NCBI GenBank assembly: GCA_028819005.1
Contig: JAPPMP010000002.1
Span: 55,033 to 119,032, forward strand
Length of the DNA stretch: 64,000 nucleotides
From: Acidimicrobiaceae bacterium
GTDB lineage: Bacteria; Actinomycetota; Acidimicrobiia; Acidimicrobiales; Aldehydirespiratoraceae
Reading direction: 5' to 3'
Positions 44,047 through 52,852 of the stretch are shown piece by piece. The position numbers and the translations under genes were made by a program. Under the pieces are notes generated by a model. That model worked only from the letters and a program-made list of their open reading frames with translations. It did no database searches and had not been told where the DNA came from. Within the stretch, counting starts at the first letter, position 1, and each line of letters opens with the position of its first letter.

Positions 44047-45419
44047 CACTCGCCTCCCGCCGTTCCCATGATCTGTTCCTCCATCTCCCAAATCATCGAC
44101 AGGATCTCCTCGCGCGTTCGAATGAACTCCGGCGCGGTCTTCAACTCACGGGCGTCCGCGGTGAGCGCCTCCCGGGCGAACGGCAGATCATAGACCCGCT
44201 CGATGCGCCCCGGTCGCGGCGCCATCACGAACAGCTGATCCCCCAGATACAGCGCCTCCTCGACACTGTGAGTGACGAGCACGATGGTCTTGCCGGTTTC
44301 GTTCCACAGATTGAGAACCAGACTCTGCATCTTCTCGCGGGTCAGCGCGTCGAGGGCTCCGAGCGGTTCGTCCATGAGGATGATCTTGGGATCGTTGGCA
44401 AGGCAGCGCGCAAGAGCGACGCGCTGTTGCATGCCGCCGGATAGCTCGTAGACGGCCTTTTCTCCGAATTCCTGCAAGCCGACGATGCGCAGCAGGTCCT
44501 GAACCGCCTCACGCGAAGCGGGCCTGGATCGCCCGTTCATGCGAGCGCCGAAACCGACGTTGTCGTTGACCGTCAGCCACTCGAACAATGCCCCCTGCTG
44601 GAACACCATGCCCCGTTCCTGGCTTGGTCCGGTGATCAATTCGCTGCCCAGCTTCGCGGTTCCGTCCGTGGGCGCCAGGAATCCGGCGAGAATGTTGAGC
44701 AGCGTGGTTTTGCCGCAGCCAGACGGCCCGAGCAGCGTCAGCAAACGACCGGGCTCAAGCGTGAAGGTCACGTCCTTGAGTGCCTCCACGCTGCCGCCGT
44801 CGGGCAATTCGTAGACCATGCCGAGTTCTTCCACCACAAGCGGGCTCTCGGTTTTCGACTCACGCGCGACTTCGACCTGCGACGGGTCGAAGTACACCTC
44901 TGGTCGGGCCAACGAGAACCAGGCGCGGGCCAGCACGAAAACCGCCAGCAGCAGGCCCAGAAACGGAATGGAGGAGTCCTCTCGCTGCATGTAGGCCAGG
45001 ATCACCGCCACCACCGAGCTGACGGCCAGTGCGAGCCACACGTATCTGGCCAGAGCGGCCTGTTTGTGTTCCCCAGCTCGCCGGTAGGCCAGAAGGATGC
45101 CCAGCAGTGCTGCCCCACCCAGCAATGACGCAGCTGGCTGCCAGGGTGACGCGGTGTCGCGGAACGCCAGGACCACCCCGCCGGCGAGCGCCGCTGCGGC
45201 CATGAGCTGACCGATCAGGACGATGCCGTCGCGGGGTTGAGCCGAGTGATCCGCGTTCTTGAAGCGCCGCGTCGGAGTGATCAGCAGATCCACGAGCATG
45301 GCCGCGGCTCCGATGGCAGCCAGGACGAAGAACACGACGGACAACCAGTAGGCGCCTCGCGCTATCACATACGTGATGGCGTCGTATACATCGGCCAGAC
45401 CCTGGACAATCGAATCCAC
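44046..45419 (-). CDS. tauB: Taurine-type ABC transporter ATPase with N-terminal membrane domain
   Basis: A 457-aa protein. Residues 1 to about 170 contain about five hydrophobic helices (for example YWLSVVFFVLAAIGAAAMLV, AAALAGGVVLAF, PFLGLLLAVFVLARAW). From about 190 it is a nitrate/sulfonate/taurine-class ABC ATPase with Walker A GPSGCGKTT, signature LSGGMQQRVALARCL, Walker B IILMDEPLGALD and switch VTHSVEEALYLGD. Conventional TauB has no membrane segments, so this is a fusion or an extension. Upstream is the tauA hairpin, downstream the overlapping tauC. Confidence 0.88.
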   Translation of the reverse strand: MDSIVQGLADVYDAITYVIARGAYWLSVVFFVLAAIGAAAMLVDLLITPTRRFKNADHSAQPRDGIVLIGQLMAAAALAGGVVLAFRDTASPWQPAASLLGGAALLGILLAYRRAGEHKQAALARYVWLALAVSSVVAVILAYMQREDSSIPFLGLLLAVFVLARAWFSLARPEVYFDPSQVEVARESKTESPLVVEELGMVYELPDGGSVEALKDVTFTLEPGRLLTLLGPSGCGKTTLLNILAGFLAPTDGTAKLGSELITGPSQERGMVFQQGALFEWLTVNDNVGFGARMNGRSRPASREAVQDLLRIVGLQEFGEKAVYELSGGMQQRVALARCLANDPKIILMDEPLGALDALTREKMQSLVLNLWNETGKTIVLVTHSVEEALYLGDQLFVMAPRPGRIERVYDLPFAREALTADARELKTAPEFIRTREEILSMIWEMEEQIMGTAGGE

Positions 45420-45491
45420 GTAATCCCCCTTCGGGCCCCAGTCGGACTCCGTACTGATTATTGCTCAGCGCGATTATTGCTCAGCGACCAT

Positions 45492-45536
45492 CGCTGGGCA
45501 ACCACAGCGGCGGTACGCCACCGCGGTTGCCCAGCG
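45492..45536. promoter_or_regulatory. Intercistronic hairpin between tauA and tauB
   Basis: CGCTGGGCAACC (45492-45503) pairs perfectly with GGTTGCCCAGCG (45525-45536), with an additional internal GCGG/CCGC pairing. It lies between the stop of tauA and the start of tauB and has no T-tract on the minus strand. It could stabilise the upstream transporter mRNA or attenuate downstream expression. Next to it gattattgctcagcg is duplicated (45455-45484). Confidence 0.6.
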
Positions 45537-45550
45537 GTCGGAGGGGTATT

Positions 45551-47590
45551 TTAGTCGACTGCTTCGAGGAAGCTGGTGTCGACGAAGGAGTCGTAACTGG
45601 GCAGTGCCGAAGCGATCTCGCCCTGGGCCACGAAGAAGTCCATCTGCTCTTTCATGGTGGACTGCACCGTGCCGCCCAACCACGCCTGCGAGAGCTGCAC
45701 GTCCTTCTCGGGGAACGTAAATGCGTCGAGCAGGGCAATCGTGGGACCGCGGTCCATGCCCGCAGCTTCGGCGATGGTGTCGATGAACGGACTCCGGTCG
45801 GCGTTGTAGGCACGGTTGGCGTCCTCAGTCACCTGCAAGAACCCGGTCACGATGTCGGGATGGGCATCGGCGAAGTCGCCGGTGGTCGAGATGATGTCGA
45901 ACACCCGGATGCCGATGGCCTCCTGCTCAGAACCGGTCATCACCAGATTGCCGCCATTGGCGATCATCTGGTTCACCGCCCCGCCGAAGGCACAGGCCAT
46001 GGCCACGTCACCGGAGTCCAGAGCTGCAACCGCAGCCGGACCACCCTCAGACTGGATCAACTCCACAGAGGAGGAGTCCACTCCGAGATGCTCCAGCATC
46101 TTCAACAGCTTGAAGTGCGTCACGTTGCCCAGCGGCGTGTAGATGCTCTGGCCTGCCAGAGTCTCCGCAGCGTTGTCGGCAGTGATGCCGAAGTCCGAAC
46201 CGGCCACACAGTTGTCGGCGTCCGCGTATGTGACCGCCACGCCGACCAACAGCAAGTCCGAACCGCCGGTCACGAAGTTGGCGAACGGCGTCAAACCCTG
46301 CGAATAGGAGATGTCGATATCTCCGGCCTCCATCGCCTGAGCCATGTCGCCACCGGAGGCGAACGGAATCCAATTCACCTTCAGCCCCAACTCGGCGTCA
46401 TATGTCTCTTCGGCCTGGGCCACCTGATTCGCCGTCGGCCACTCCAAGAAATACGCCACGTTCAACTCATCGAGCATCATCTCATCGGCGCCGCCCATGC
46501 TGTCGCCACCCACGACGGCTTCCAGGAAGCTGGTGTCGACGAAGGAGTCGTAGCTGGGCAGGGCTGATTCGATCTCGCCCTGGGCGACGAAGAAGTCCAT
46601 CTGCTCTTTCATGGTGGACTGCACCGTGCCGCCCAACCACGCCTGCGAGAGCTGCACGTCCTTCTCGGGGAACGTAAATGCGTCGAGCAGGGCAATCGTG
46701 GGACCGCGGTCCATGCCCGCAGCTTCGGCGATGGTGTCGATGAACGGACTCCGGTCGGCGTTGTAGGCACGGTTGGCGTCCTCAGTCACCTGCAAGAACC
46801 CGGTCACGATGTCGGGATGGGCATCGGCGAAGTCGCCGGTGGTCGAGATGATGTCGAACACCCGGATGCCGATGGCCTCCTGCTCAGAACCGGTCATCAC
46901 CAGATTGCCGCCATTGGCGATCATCTGGTTCACCGCCCCGCCGAAGGCACAGGCCATGGCCACGTCACCGGAGTCCAGAGCTGCAACCGCAGCCGGACCA
47001 CCCTCAGACTGGATCAACTCCACAGAGGAGGAGTCCACTCCGAGATGCTCCAGCATCTTCAACAGCTTGAAGTGCGTCACGTTGCCCAGCGGCGTGTAGA
47101 TGCTCTGGCCTGCCAGAGTCTCCGCAGCGTTGTCGGCAGTGATGCCGAAGTCCGAACCGGCCACACAGTTGTCGGCGTCCGCGTATGTGACCGCCACGCC
47201 GACCAACAGCAAGTCCGAACCGCCGGTCACGAAGTTGGCGAACGGCGTCAAACCCTGCGAATAGGAGATGTCGATATCTCCGGCCTCCATCGCCTGAGCC
47301 ATGTCGCCACCGGAGGCGAACGGAATCCAATTCACCTTCAGCCCCAACTCGGCGTCATATGTCTCTTCGGCCTGGGCCACCTGATTCGCCGTCGGCCACT
47401 CCAAGAAATACGCCACGTTCAACTCATCGAGCCCCGTCTCATTCGGCGCCGGCGCGTCGTCGCCGCCGTCATCGGTGGTCTCTTCAGGCGTCGTGGTGCC
47501 ACCGTCGTCGCCGCCGTCGGACGAATCATCGTCCCCGCAGGCCGCGGCAATAAGGCCGAGCACCATGAGCAATACCAATAGTCGCTTCAT
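45551..47590 (-). CDS. tauA: Taurine-type substrate-binding lipoprotein, internally duplicated
   Basis: A 679-aa lipoprotein. The signal MKRLLVLLMVLGLIAAAC ends at lipidated Cys18, followed by an acidic Asp/Gly/Thr/Glu-rich spacer to about residue 51. Two nearly identical periplasmic-binding domains follow (about 52-360 and 371-679), joined by VGGDSMGGADEMM. Each begins LDELNVAYFLEWPTANQVAQ and ends DSFVDTSFLEAV, matching NMT1/TauA solute-binding proteins. Ordinary TauA has one such domain. The ribosome site is GGAGGG. Gene order tpa-tauA-tauB-tauC supports taurine import. A collapsed or expanded assembly repeat is the alternative. Confidence 0.85.
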   Translation of the reverse strand: MKRLLVLLMVLGLIAAACGDDDSSDGGDDGGTTTPEETTDDGGDDAPAPNETGLDELNVAYFLEWPTANQVAQAEETYDAELGLKVNWIPFASGGDMAQAMEAGDIDISYSQGLTPFANFVTGGSDLLLVGVAVTYADADNCVAGSDFGITADNAAETLAGQSIYTPLGNVTHFKLLKMLEHLGVDSSSVELIQSEGGPAAVAALDSGDVAMACAFGGAVNQMIANGGNLVMTGSEQEAIGIRVFDIISTTGDFADAHPDIVTGFLQVTEDANRAYNADRSPFIDTIAEAAGMDRGPTIALLDAFTFPEKDVQLSQAWLGGTVQSTMKEQMDFFVAQGEIESALPSYDSFVDTSFLEAVVGGDSMGGADEMMLDELNVAYFLEWPTANQVAQAEETYDAELGLKVNWIPFASGGDMAQAMEAGDIDISYSQGLTPFANFVTGGSDLLLVGVAVTYADADNCVAGSDFGITADNAAETLAGQSIYTPLGNVTHFKLLKMLEHLGVDSSSVELIQSEGGPAAVAALDSGDVAMACAFGGAVNQMIANGGNLVMTGSEQEAIGIRVFDIISTTGDFADAHPDIVTGFLQVTEDANRAYNADRSPFIDTIAEAAGMDRGPTIALLDAFTFPEKDVQLSQAWLGGTVQSTMKEQMDFFVAQGEIASALPSYDSFVDTSFLEAVD
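45560..47434. repeat. Direct tandem duplication inside tauA (period 957 bp)
   Basis: Copy A covers about 45560-46477 and copy B about 46517-47434, offset by 957 bp (319 codons). Compared by eye they are identical over nearly the whole length; differences cluster at one end (for example cagtgccgaagcgatct versus cagggctgattcgatct). Confidence 0.95.
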
Positions 47591-47621
47591 TTGATTACCC
47601 TCCAACGGATATTCTGTGGCC

Positions 47622-48992
47622 TCATGTCGAAGCCTTCAGCCAACCGCCCACGCGGTTGAGCACTTGGTCGACTCGCTCGAGCAAGTCGTCGATCACTGTG
47701 GCGTCTGCCACCAACGGCGGTGCAATTGCAAGCATGGCGGCACCGCGGGAGTCGGGTCGGACCAGAACGCGCGTCTCGCGCACGAAGCGTTCCAGCAAGC
47801 CACCCGGGAGCAGTTCAGCGAACTCGGCGTCGGTGAGGTCGACGCCGGCCACGCTGTCCCGCATCAGTTCGACGGCGCAGAAGTAGCCCGCGCCGCGCAC
47901 GTCTTTGACGCAGCGATGGGAGTCCATGAGCGCATGCAGACCGTTCTTCAGGCGGTCCTCGTTGGCCAGGACGCGATCCAGTACTCTTTCTTCGCGCATG
48001 GCGGTGATGTTCGCCACAGCCACCGCAGTGGATACCGGGTGACCGCCGAAGGTGGCGCCGTGGACGAACATCGCGGCCGGCGAGTCCCACACCCGCTCCA
48101 CCAGCGAGTCCCGAACGAGCAGACCGCCCAGCGGCACATATGCGCTGGTCACACCCTTGGCGAAGGTGATCATGTCGGGCACGACTCCGAAACGCTCGCT
48201 GCCGAACCAATGGCCGAGGCGCCCGAAGGAGTTGATCACCTCATCCGCGCACAACAGCACACCGTATTTGTCGCAGATCCGGCGCAGTTCCTGCCAATAG
48301 CCGTCTGGTGGAACCAGCGCGCCGCGGCCGTTCTGGACCGGTTCGGCGATCACCATGGCCACCGCTTCGGGGCCCTCGGCGAGGATCGCTTCCTCCACGG
48401 CGGTCACGCACGGAAGTTCTGACGCTGCAACGTCTGAGCCCGAGCAGCCGAGGGTGTTGTCCACGTGGCATACGAACCTCCCGAGCATCGGCTCGAAGGG
48501 GTCGCGGAAATTCGGGATTCCAGTGACGGTCAGGGCGCCCAGAGTGGTGCCGTGATAGGCCCACCGGCGCGCGATCACCTTATGGCGGCTCTCAGCGCCG
48601 TTCGCGAGGTGGTAACAGCGGGCGAACTTGAGAGCGGATTCCACCGCCTCCGAACCGGAGTTGACGAAGAACACTCGGTTGAGATCTCCTGGCGCTACCG
48701 ACGCGATCAGCGATGCTGCCTCAACCGACGACGGGTGGGCGAAGCTCCAGTTGGGGCTGAACGCCAGCTTGTCCATCTGCTTGGCGGCGACCGCCGTCAG
48801 ATCGCTGCGGCCGTGGCCGATATTGGTGCAGAACAATCCCGAGAGTCCGTCCAAGTACTCGTTGCCTTCGGCGTCCCAGACGTAGGAGCCTTCGCCTCGT
48901 TCGATGACGAGCAGGTCGTCGCCCAGCCAGGCTTCGCCGCGCGTGAAATGCGGCACCAAGTGGGCTTGGGCCTTGGTTCGAATCTCGGTCAA
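47622..48992 (-). CDS. tpa: Taurine:pyruvate aminotransferase
   Basis: A 456-aa class III PLP aminotransferase that would turn taurine and pyruvate into sulfoacetaldehyde and alanine. It shows LSGLFCTNIGHGRSDLTAVA, FFVNSGSEAVESALKFAR, LLCADEVINSFGRLG and the PLP Lys in MITFAKGVTSAYVPLGG. The assignment to taurine rests on the neighbouring transporter, xsc and pta, because class III aminotransferases are hard to separate by sequence. First gene of the cluster, followed by tauA after 31 bp. Confidence 0.88.
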   Translation of the reverse strand: MTEIRTKAQAHLVPHFTRGEAWLGDDLLVIERGEGSYVWDAEGNEYLDGLSGLFCTNIGHGRSDLTAVAAKQMDKLAFSPNWSFAHPSSVEAASLIASVAPGDLNRVFFVNSGSEAVESALKFARCYHLANGAESRHKVIARRWAYHGTTLGALTVTGIPNFRDPFEPMLGRFVCHVDNTLGCSGSDVAASELPCVTAVEEAILAEGPEAVAMVIAEPVQNGRGALVPPDGYWQELRRICDKYGVLLCADEVINSFGRLGHWFGSERFGVVPDMITFAKGVTSAYVPLGGLLVRDSLVERVWDSPAAMFVHGATFGGHPVSTAVAVANITAMREERVLDRVLANEDRLKNGLHALMDSHRCVKDVRGAGYFCAVELMRDSVAGVDLTDAEFAELLPGGLLERFVRETRVLVRPDSRGAAMLAIAPPLVADATVIDDLLERVDQVLNRVGGWLKAST

Positions 48993-49112
48993 GTGACTCC
49001 CTCCAGCAAAATCAGTTGCATGTTAGCAAGAAAATGTTAGGAGGTCTAGCGCTATTGCGACGGCGACTAACTCACCGCGCCGCAGCCATCCCACCTGACT
49101 CCAACATGGAAC

Positions 49113-51509
49113 TCAAGCACGCAGAGAAACTCCCGGGCGGCTGGTCACCACATCGATGCAGGCTTGGCGGACATCGGCCACTTCGACATCGGTCAAAGTC
49201 CGATCATGGGCTTGGAACCGCAGTCGATAAGCCAGACTTCGCGTGTCCGCCGGCAAGCCCTCCCCACGGTACACATCGAACAACTTGATCTCTGTCAGCA
49301 ACGCCTGCGCAGCTTTGCGAAGCGAACTCTCAACCGCCGCGGCGGTCACCTCGTCGGGCACTTCGAACGCAAGATCAATGTCGCTGGATGGGTACTTCGA
49401 CACAGGACTGTACTTGCGGCGGCGGCGAGGGCCGCTCAGCAACTCTCCCAGGTTCAGCTCGAGCCACGCGACGGGTCCCGCCACCCCGTAGTTCTCGAGC
49501 ACAACGGGGTCGACCTCGCCGACCACTCCCCTGGCACTTCCGGCGACGATCACCTCAGCCGAGCGGGTGGCGTGCAAACCCGGAGGCGAAGCCGAGCGCA
49601 GGACGACATTCGGCAAACCCAGATCGCGCTCCAACAGATCGAGCACCGCCACCGCCTGCGGCGCTTCCTCGCCCGCCAGCGCAACCGCGAGATGCTCGCG
49701 TTCGTCGGGTAGCAGCTGGTCGGTCGGAGGCGGCAGGTAGACATGGCCAATCTCGAAAAACCGCACGTCAGCGTTGCGATGAGACTGGTTGTAAGCAATC
49801 GCTTTGAGCTGTCCGGGAAGCAGCGAGGTGCGCAGCACAGACTGCTCGGCAACCAGCGGGTTGGACAGCGGCACCCCATTGTCCACAAGACCCGCTTTCA
49901 GCAGGTCCCCCGGCGCCAGGAAAGGCATCGGGAAGGTCTCGTCACAGCCGCATCCGACGAGCACCTGCCTGACCAGCCGACGACGTGCCTGGTAGTCGGT
50001 GAGACCTCCGGGGAGCTCGCCTCTGGGAACGGTCCTCACGATGTTCTCGTAGCCGTGCAGACGCGCCACCTCCTCGGCGACGTCTGTTTCGGTCTCGGTG
50101 TCCCAGCGCCAGGTGGGGATCGTGACAGCCAGGTCCTCAGCCCCGCCGTCGGCCACAACGACGTCCGCGCCGAAACCTATCGAAGACAGATACCCAGCCA
50201 TTTCGGCCGCGCTCAATTCGGTGCCCAGCAAACCGTTTATCTTCGCGCTGCGAACCGCGAGCGACGCCCGGTCGGGAGTGTCGCCGGCAACATCCACGAA
50301 GCCACGGACCGCGGTTATTCCGAGCTCGGCAGCGAGCTGAATGAAGCGCCGCATCGAGCGATCGACGTTCTCGCCCCAATCGACGCCGCGGCGGAACCTG
50401 CTCGAAGCTTCGCTCACAAGGTTGAGCCTCTTCACAGTGCGAGAGATCGTCGGTGGATCCCACCACGCCATCTCCAGCAGGACGTCGGTCGTATGCTCGG
50501 AGATCTCGGTGGTTGCACCGCCCATGACTCCTGCCAGGCTGACGATCTCGTCGGACTCGTTGGTGATGACCCCGTCGTTGGCTGTGAGTTCGCGCTCCAG
50601 GCCGTCGAGAGTGGTCAACTTCTCACCCGGCACAGCTCGCCGCACCCGCAGACGCCCATTGGGGATCGTGGCCAGATCGAAGGTGTGGTTTGGTTGACCC
50701 AACTCGAGCATCACGTAGTTGGAGATGTCGACGATCGAGTTGAGCGGACGCATGCCCGCCAGTCTGAGCCGGTCGGCCATCCACTGCGGCGACGTTCCGA
50801 CTGTGACGCCGCGCAGGACAGTCGCCACGAACCGCCCGCACAGCGTCGGGTCGAGGATCTCGACGTTCAACAGTTCATTGACGTCCTCGTCGGCGGCCGA
50901 ACTGTCGGCAACGCGGTAGTCGCCGAACGAGAAGTCGACTCCCAGCGCAGCAGCGAGATCGCGTGCCACTCCCGCCACCGACATGGCGTCGGGACGGTTG
51001 GCGTTCACCTCGAGGTCCCACAACACGTCGGGTTCTGCGCCGATGGCAGCCGCCACGTCCATTCCCAGCTCGGCTCCGGGAACAACCCGGTCATTGAGCA
51101 CGAGGATTCCCTCGTGATCGTCGTTGAGGCCGAGCTCAGCGCCGGAACAGCACATTCCGGCAGACACTTCGCCGCGCATCTTGCGCTGTTGAATCTTCAA
51201 ACCGTCGGGCATAACGGTGCCCGGCGTCGCGAACGGGATCAGATCACCGACCGCCATGTTGAAGGCGCCGCAGCACACCTGCCGCGCCTGACCGTCACCT
51301 GCATCGACATCGACGAGTTGAATCTTGTCGGCTGACGGATGGGGGCGGAGATCGAGAACCTTTGCCAACACGACGCCGTCGACGATGTCGCCGATCAGGG
51401 TCATGTCCTCCACGGTCAGACCGAGCGCGCTCAAGGCCTCGCTCAACTCGACCGGATCTCCGTCGATGTCAGGCGCGAACTCCCGAAGCCAGGACAAGGC
51501 CACCTTCAT
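49113..51509 (-). CDS. pheT: Phenylalanyl-tRNA synthetase beta subunit
   Basis: A 798-aa subunit with the EMAP/OB-fold tRNA-binding domain near the N-terminus (VLAKVLDLRPHPSADKIQLV, about 45-65), the B3/B4 editing region, the B5 domain and the C-terminal ferredoxin-fold anticodon-binding domain (KYPSSDIDLAFEVPDEV ... RFQAHDRTLTDVEV). Its ATG overlaps the pheS stop, so the alpha and beta subunits are made in a coupled manner. No T-box or Phe-rich leader is visible before pheS. Confidence 0.97.
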   Translation of the reverse strand: MKVALSWLREFAPDIDGDPVELSEALSALGLTVEDMTLIGDIVDGVVLAKVLDLRPHPSADKIQLVDVDAGDGQARQVCCGAFNMAVGDLIPFATPGTVMPDGLKIQQRKMRGEVSAGMCCSGAELGLNDDHEGILVLNDRVVPGAELGMDVAAAIGAEPDVLWDLEVNANRPDAMSVAGVARDLAAALGVDFSFGDYRVADSSAADEDVNELLNVEILDPTLCGRFVATVLRGVTVGTSPQWMADRLRLAGMRPLNSIVDISNYVMLELGQPNHTFDLATIPNGRLRVRRAVPGEKLTTLDGLERELTANDGVITNESDEIVSLAGVMGGATTEISEHTTDVLLEMAWWDPPTISRTVKRLNLVSEASSRFRRGVDWGENVDRSMRRFIQLAAELGITAVRGFVDVAGDTPDRASLAVRSAKINGLLGTELSAAEMAGYLSSIGFGADVVVADGGAEDLAVTIPTWRWDTETETDVAEEVARLHGYENIVRTVPRGELPGGLTDYQARRRLVRQVLVGCGCDETFPMPFLAPGDLLKAGLVDNGVPLSNPLVAEQSVLRTSLLPGQLKAIAYNQSHRNADVRFFEIGHVYLPPPTDQLLPDEREHLAVALAGEEAPQAVAVLDLLERDLGLPNVVLRSASPPGLHATRSAEVIVAGSARGVVGEVDPVVLENYGVAGPVAWLELNLGELLSGPRRRRKYSPVSKYPSSDIDLAFEVPDEVTAAAVESSLRKAAQALLTEIKLFDVYRGEGLPADTRSLAYRLRFQAHDRTLTDVEVADVRQACIDVVTSRPGVSLRA

Positions 51510-52507
51510 CAGAACTGCCTCAGGAATCGAACATCGTTGTTGACCAGTTCACGAATGTCGTCGAGCTCGTGGCGCATGACCGCGAGACGATCGATGCCGA
51601 ACCCGAATGCGAAGCCCTGCCATTCGTCCGGATCGATTCCGCAGTTGCGCAGGACATTGGGATGCACCATGCCACAGCCTCCCAGCTCCAACCAGCTTCC
51701 ATCGGCGCGGGAAATGTCGAATTCCGCGCTCGGTTCAGTGAACGGGAAATACGACGGGCGCAGCCGGCTCTCGACGCCGCCGCCGAAGAACGTGTGAACG
51801 AATTCGTCGATCGTGCCCGCCAGATCACCCATGGTTATGCCCCGATCGACGACCAGGCCTTCGATCTGATTGAAGGCGGGCAGGTGGGTCGCATCAGCCG
51901 TGTCGGTTCTGAAGGTCCTGCCCGGCGCGACGATGTAGATGGGCGGCTTCTGGTTCTCCATCGTGCGGATCTGCACGGGCGACGTGTGCGAACGCAGCAT
52001 CACCTCTTCAGGCTCACCCAAGTCCACGAAGATCGTGTCGAAGCTGCCGCGGGCCGGGTGCCATTCGGGAATGTTGAGGGCCTCGAAGTTGTACCACGCC
52101 GATTCGACTTCGGGGCCTTCTGCGACTGTGAAACCCATGCCCACGAAGACGTCTTCGAGCCTGTCCCGAGACTGGGTGACCAGATGTAGCGAGCCGCGCC
52201 GTGCCTGGTTGCGGAACTCCGTGAGATCAAGCCGTTCAGAGGCGAGTTGCAGGTCTCGAGCGGCTTGGGCCAACCGATCACGGGCCGACTCCACAGCGGT
52301 TTCGATCTCCGCGCGGATCTCGTTCACCGCCTGTCCGGCGGTTCTGCGCTCGTCTGGGTCCAGCGACCCGAGTTGTCGCTTGGCCAGGGTCACCGCTGAT
52401 TTTTTCCCCAAGAACTCAACATCAAGCTCTGCCAGCGCGTCGAGGTCTCCAGCCTCGGCCAGTCGGGCCTTCGCTTCAACAGCGGTCTGACGGAGCGTCT
52501 CTATCAT
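51509..52507 (-). CDS. pheS: Phenylalanyl-tRNA synthetase alpha subunit
   Basis: A 332-aa class II synthetase subunit. The N-terminal coiled-coil (about 1-90) is followed by the catalytic core: motif 2 around LRSHTSPVQIRTMENQKPPI, GMVHPNVLRNCGIDPDEWQG, and motif 3 GFAFGFGIDRLAVMRH. It precedes pheT with an ATGA overlap. It is divergent from the GNAT gene, with 63 bp between them. Confidence 0.97.
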   Translation of the reverse strand: MIETLRQTAVEAKARLAEAGDLDALAELDVEFLGKKSAVTLAKRQLGSLDPDERRTAGQAVNEIRAEIETAVESARDRLAQAARDLQLASERLDLTEFRNQARRGSLHLVTQSRDRLEDVFVGMGFTVAEGPEVESAWYNFEALNIPEWHPARGSFDTIFVDLGEPEEVMLRSHTSPVQIRTMENQKPPIYIVAPGRTFRTDTADATHLPAFNQIEGLVVDRGITMGDLAGTIDEFVHTFFGGGVESRLRPSYFPFTEPSAEFDISRADGSWLELGGCGMVHPNVLRNCGIDPDEWQGFAFGFGIDRLAVMRHELDDIRELVNNDVRFLRQF

Positions 52508-52570
52508 CAACCGAACAGGCTATGAGGTGCATCTACGCGATGGCTCCCATTATCTGGGAGACTTTGCGGC

Positions 52571-52852
52571 GTGAACCTTGAAGTTCGAAACAACTCCGCT
52601 CGTCAGCGCTATGAACTGATCGTCGAAGGCCGCATCGTGTCGGTCGCCGACTATCAACTCGATGGGACGATCGTCGTGGTTCCGCATGTGGAAACAGACC
52701 CGTCGATGCGGGGCCGGGGTCTGGCCGACCGGTTGATGCGAGGAATGCTCGATGACTTGCGGGCGAACAAGCAGAGCATCCTTCCGCTCTGCGGGTTCGC
52801 CGCGGCATTCATCGACGATCACCCCGAAGACGCCGACCTGCTCGCTTCATAG
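52571..52852 (+). CDS. GNAT-like N-acetyltransferase (YjdJ/Gcn5-type, short)
   Basis: A 93-aa protein of the short GNAT subgroup (DUF4442/YjdJ-like). It opens NSARQRYELIVEGRIVSVAD and has the acetyl-CoA binding core VVVPHVETDPSMRGRGLADRL (RGRGLA). The GTG start is preceded by no strong ribosome site. Its 3' end overlaps the convergent TrmH-like gene by 34 bp. Confidence 0.82.
   Translation: MNLEVRNNSARQRYELIVEGRIVSVADYQLDGTIVVVPHVETDPSMRGRGLADRLMRGMLDDLRANKQSILPLCGFAAAFIDDHPEDADLLAS

Noticed and set aside
45551-47590. Two separate adjacent tauA genes
   Set aside because: There is no stop codon, start codon with ribosome site or signal peptide between the two domains; the frame is continuous through the short VGGDSMGGADEMM linker.
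52544-52560. Short hairpin CTCCCA-TTATC-TGGGAG between pheS and the GNAT gene
   Set aside because: A 6-bp stem without T-run, near two divergent starts; too weak for a terminator, and no T-box features are seen for pheS.
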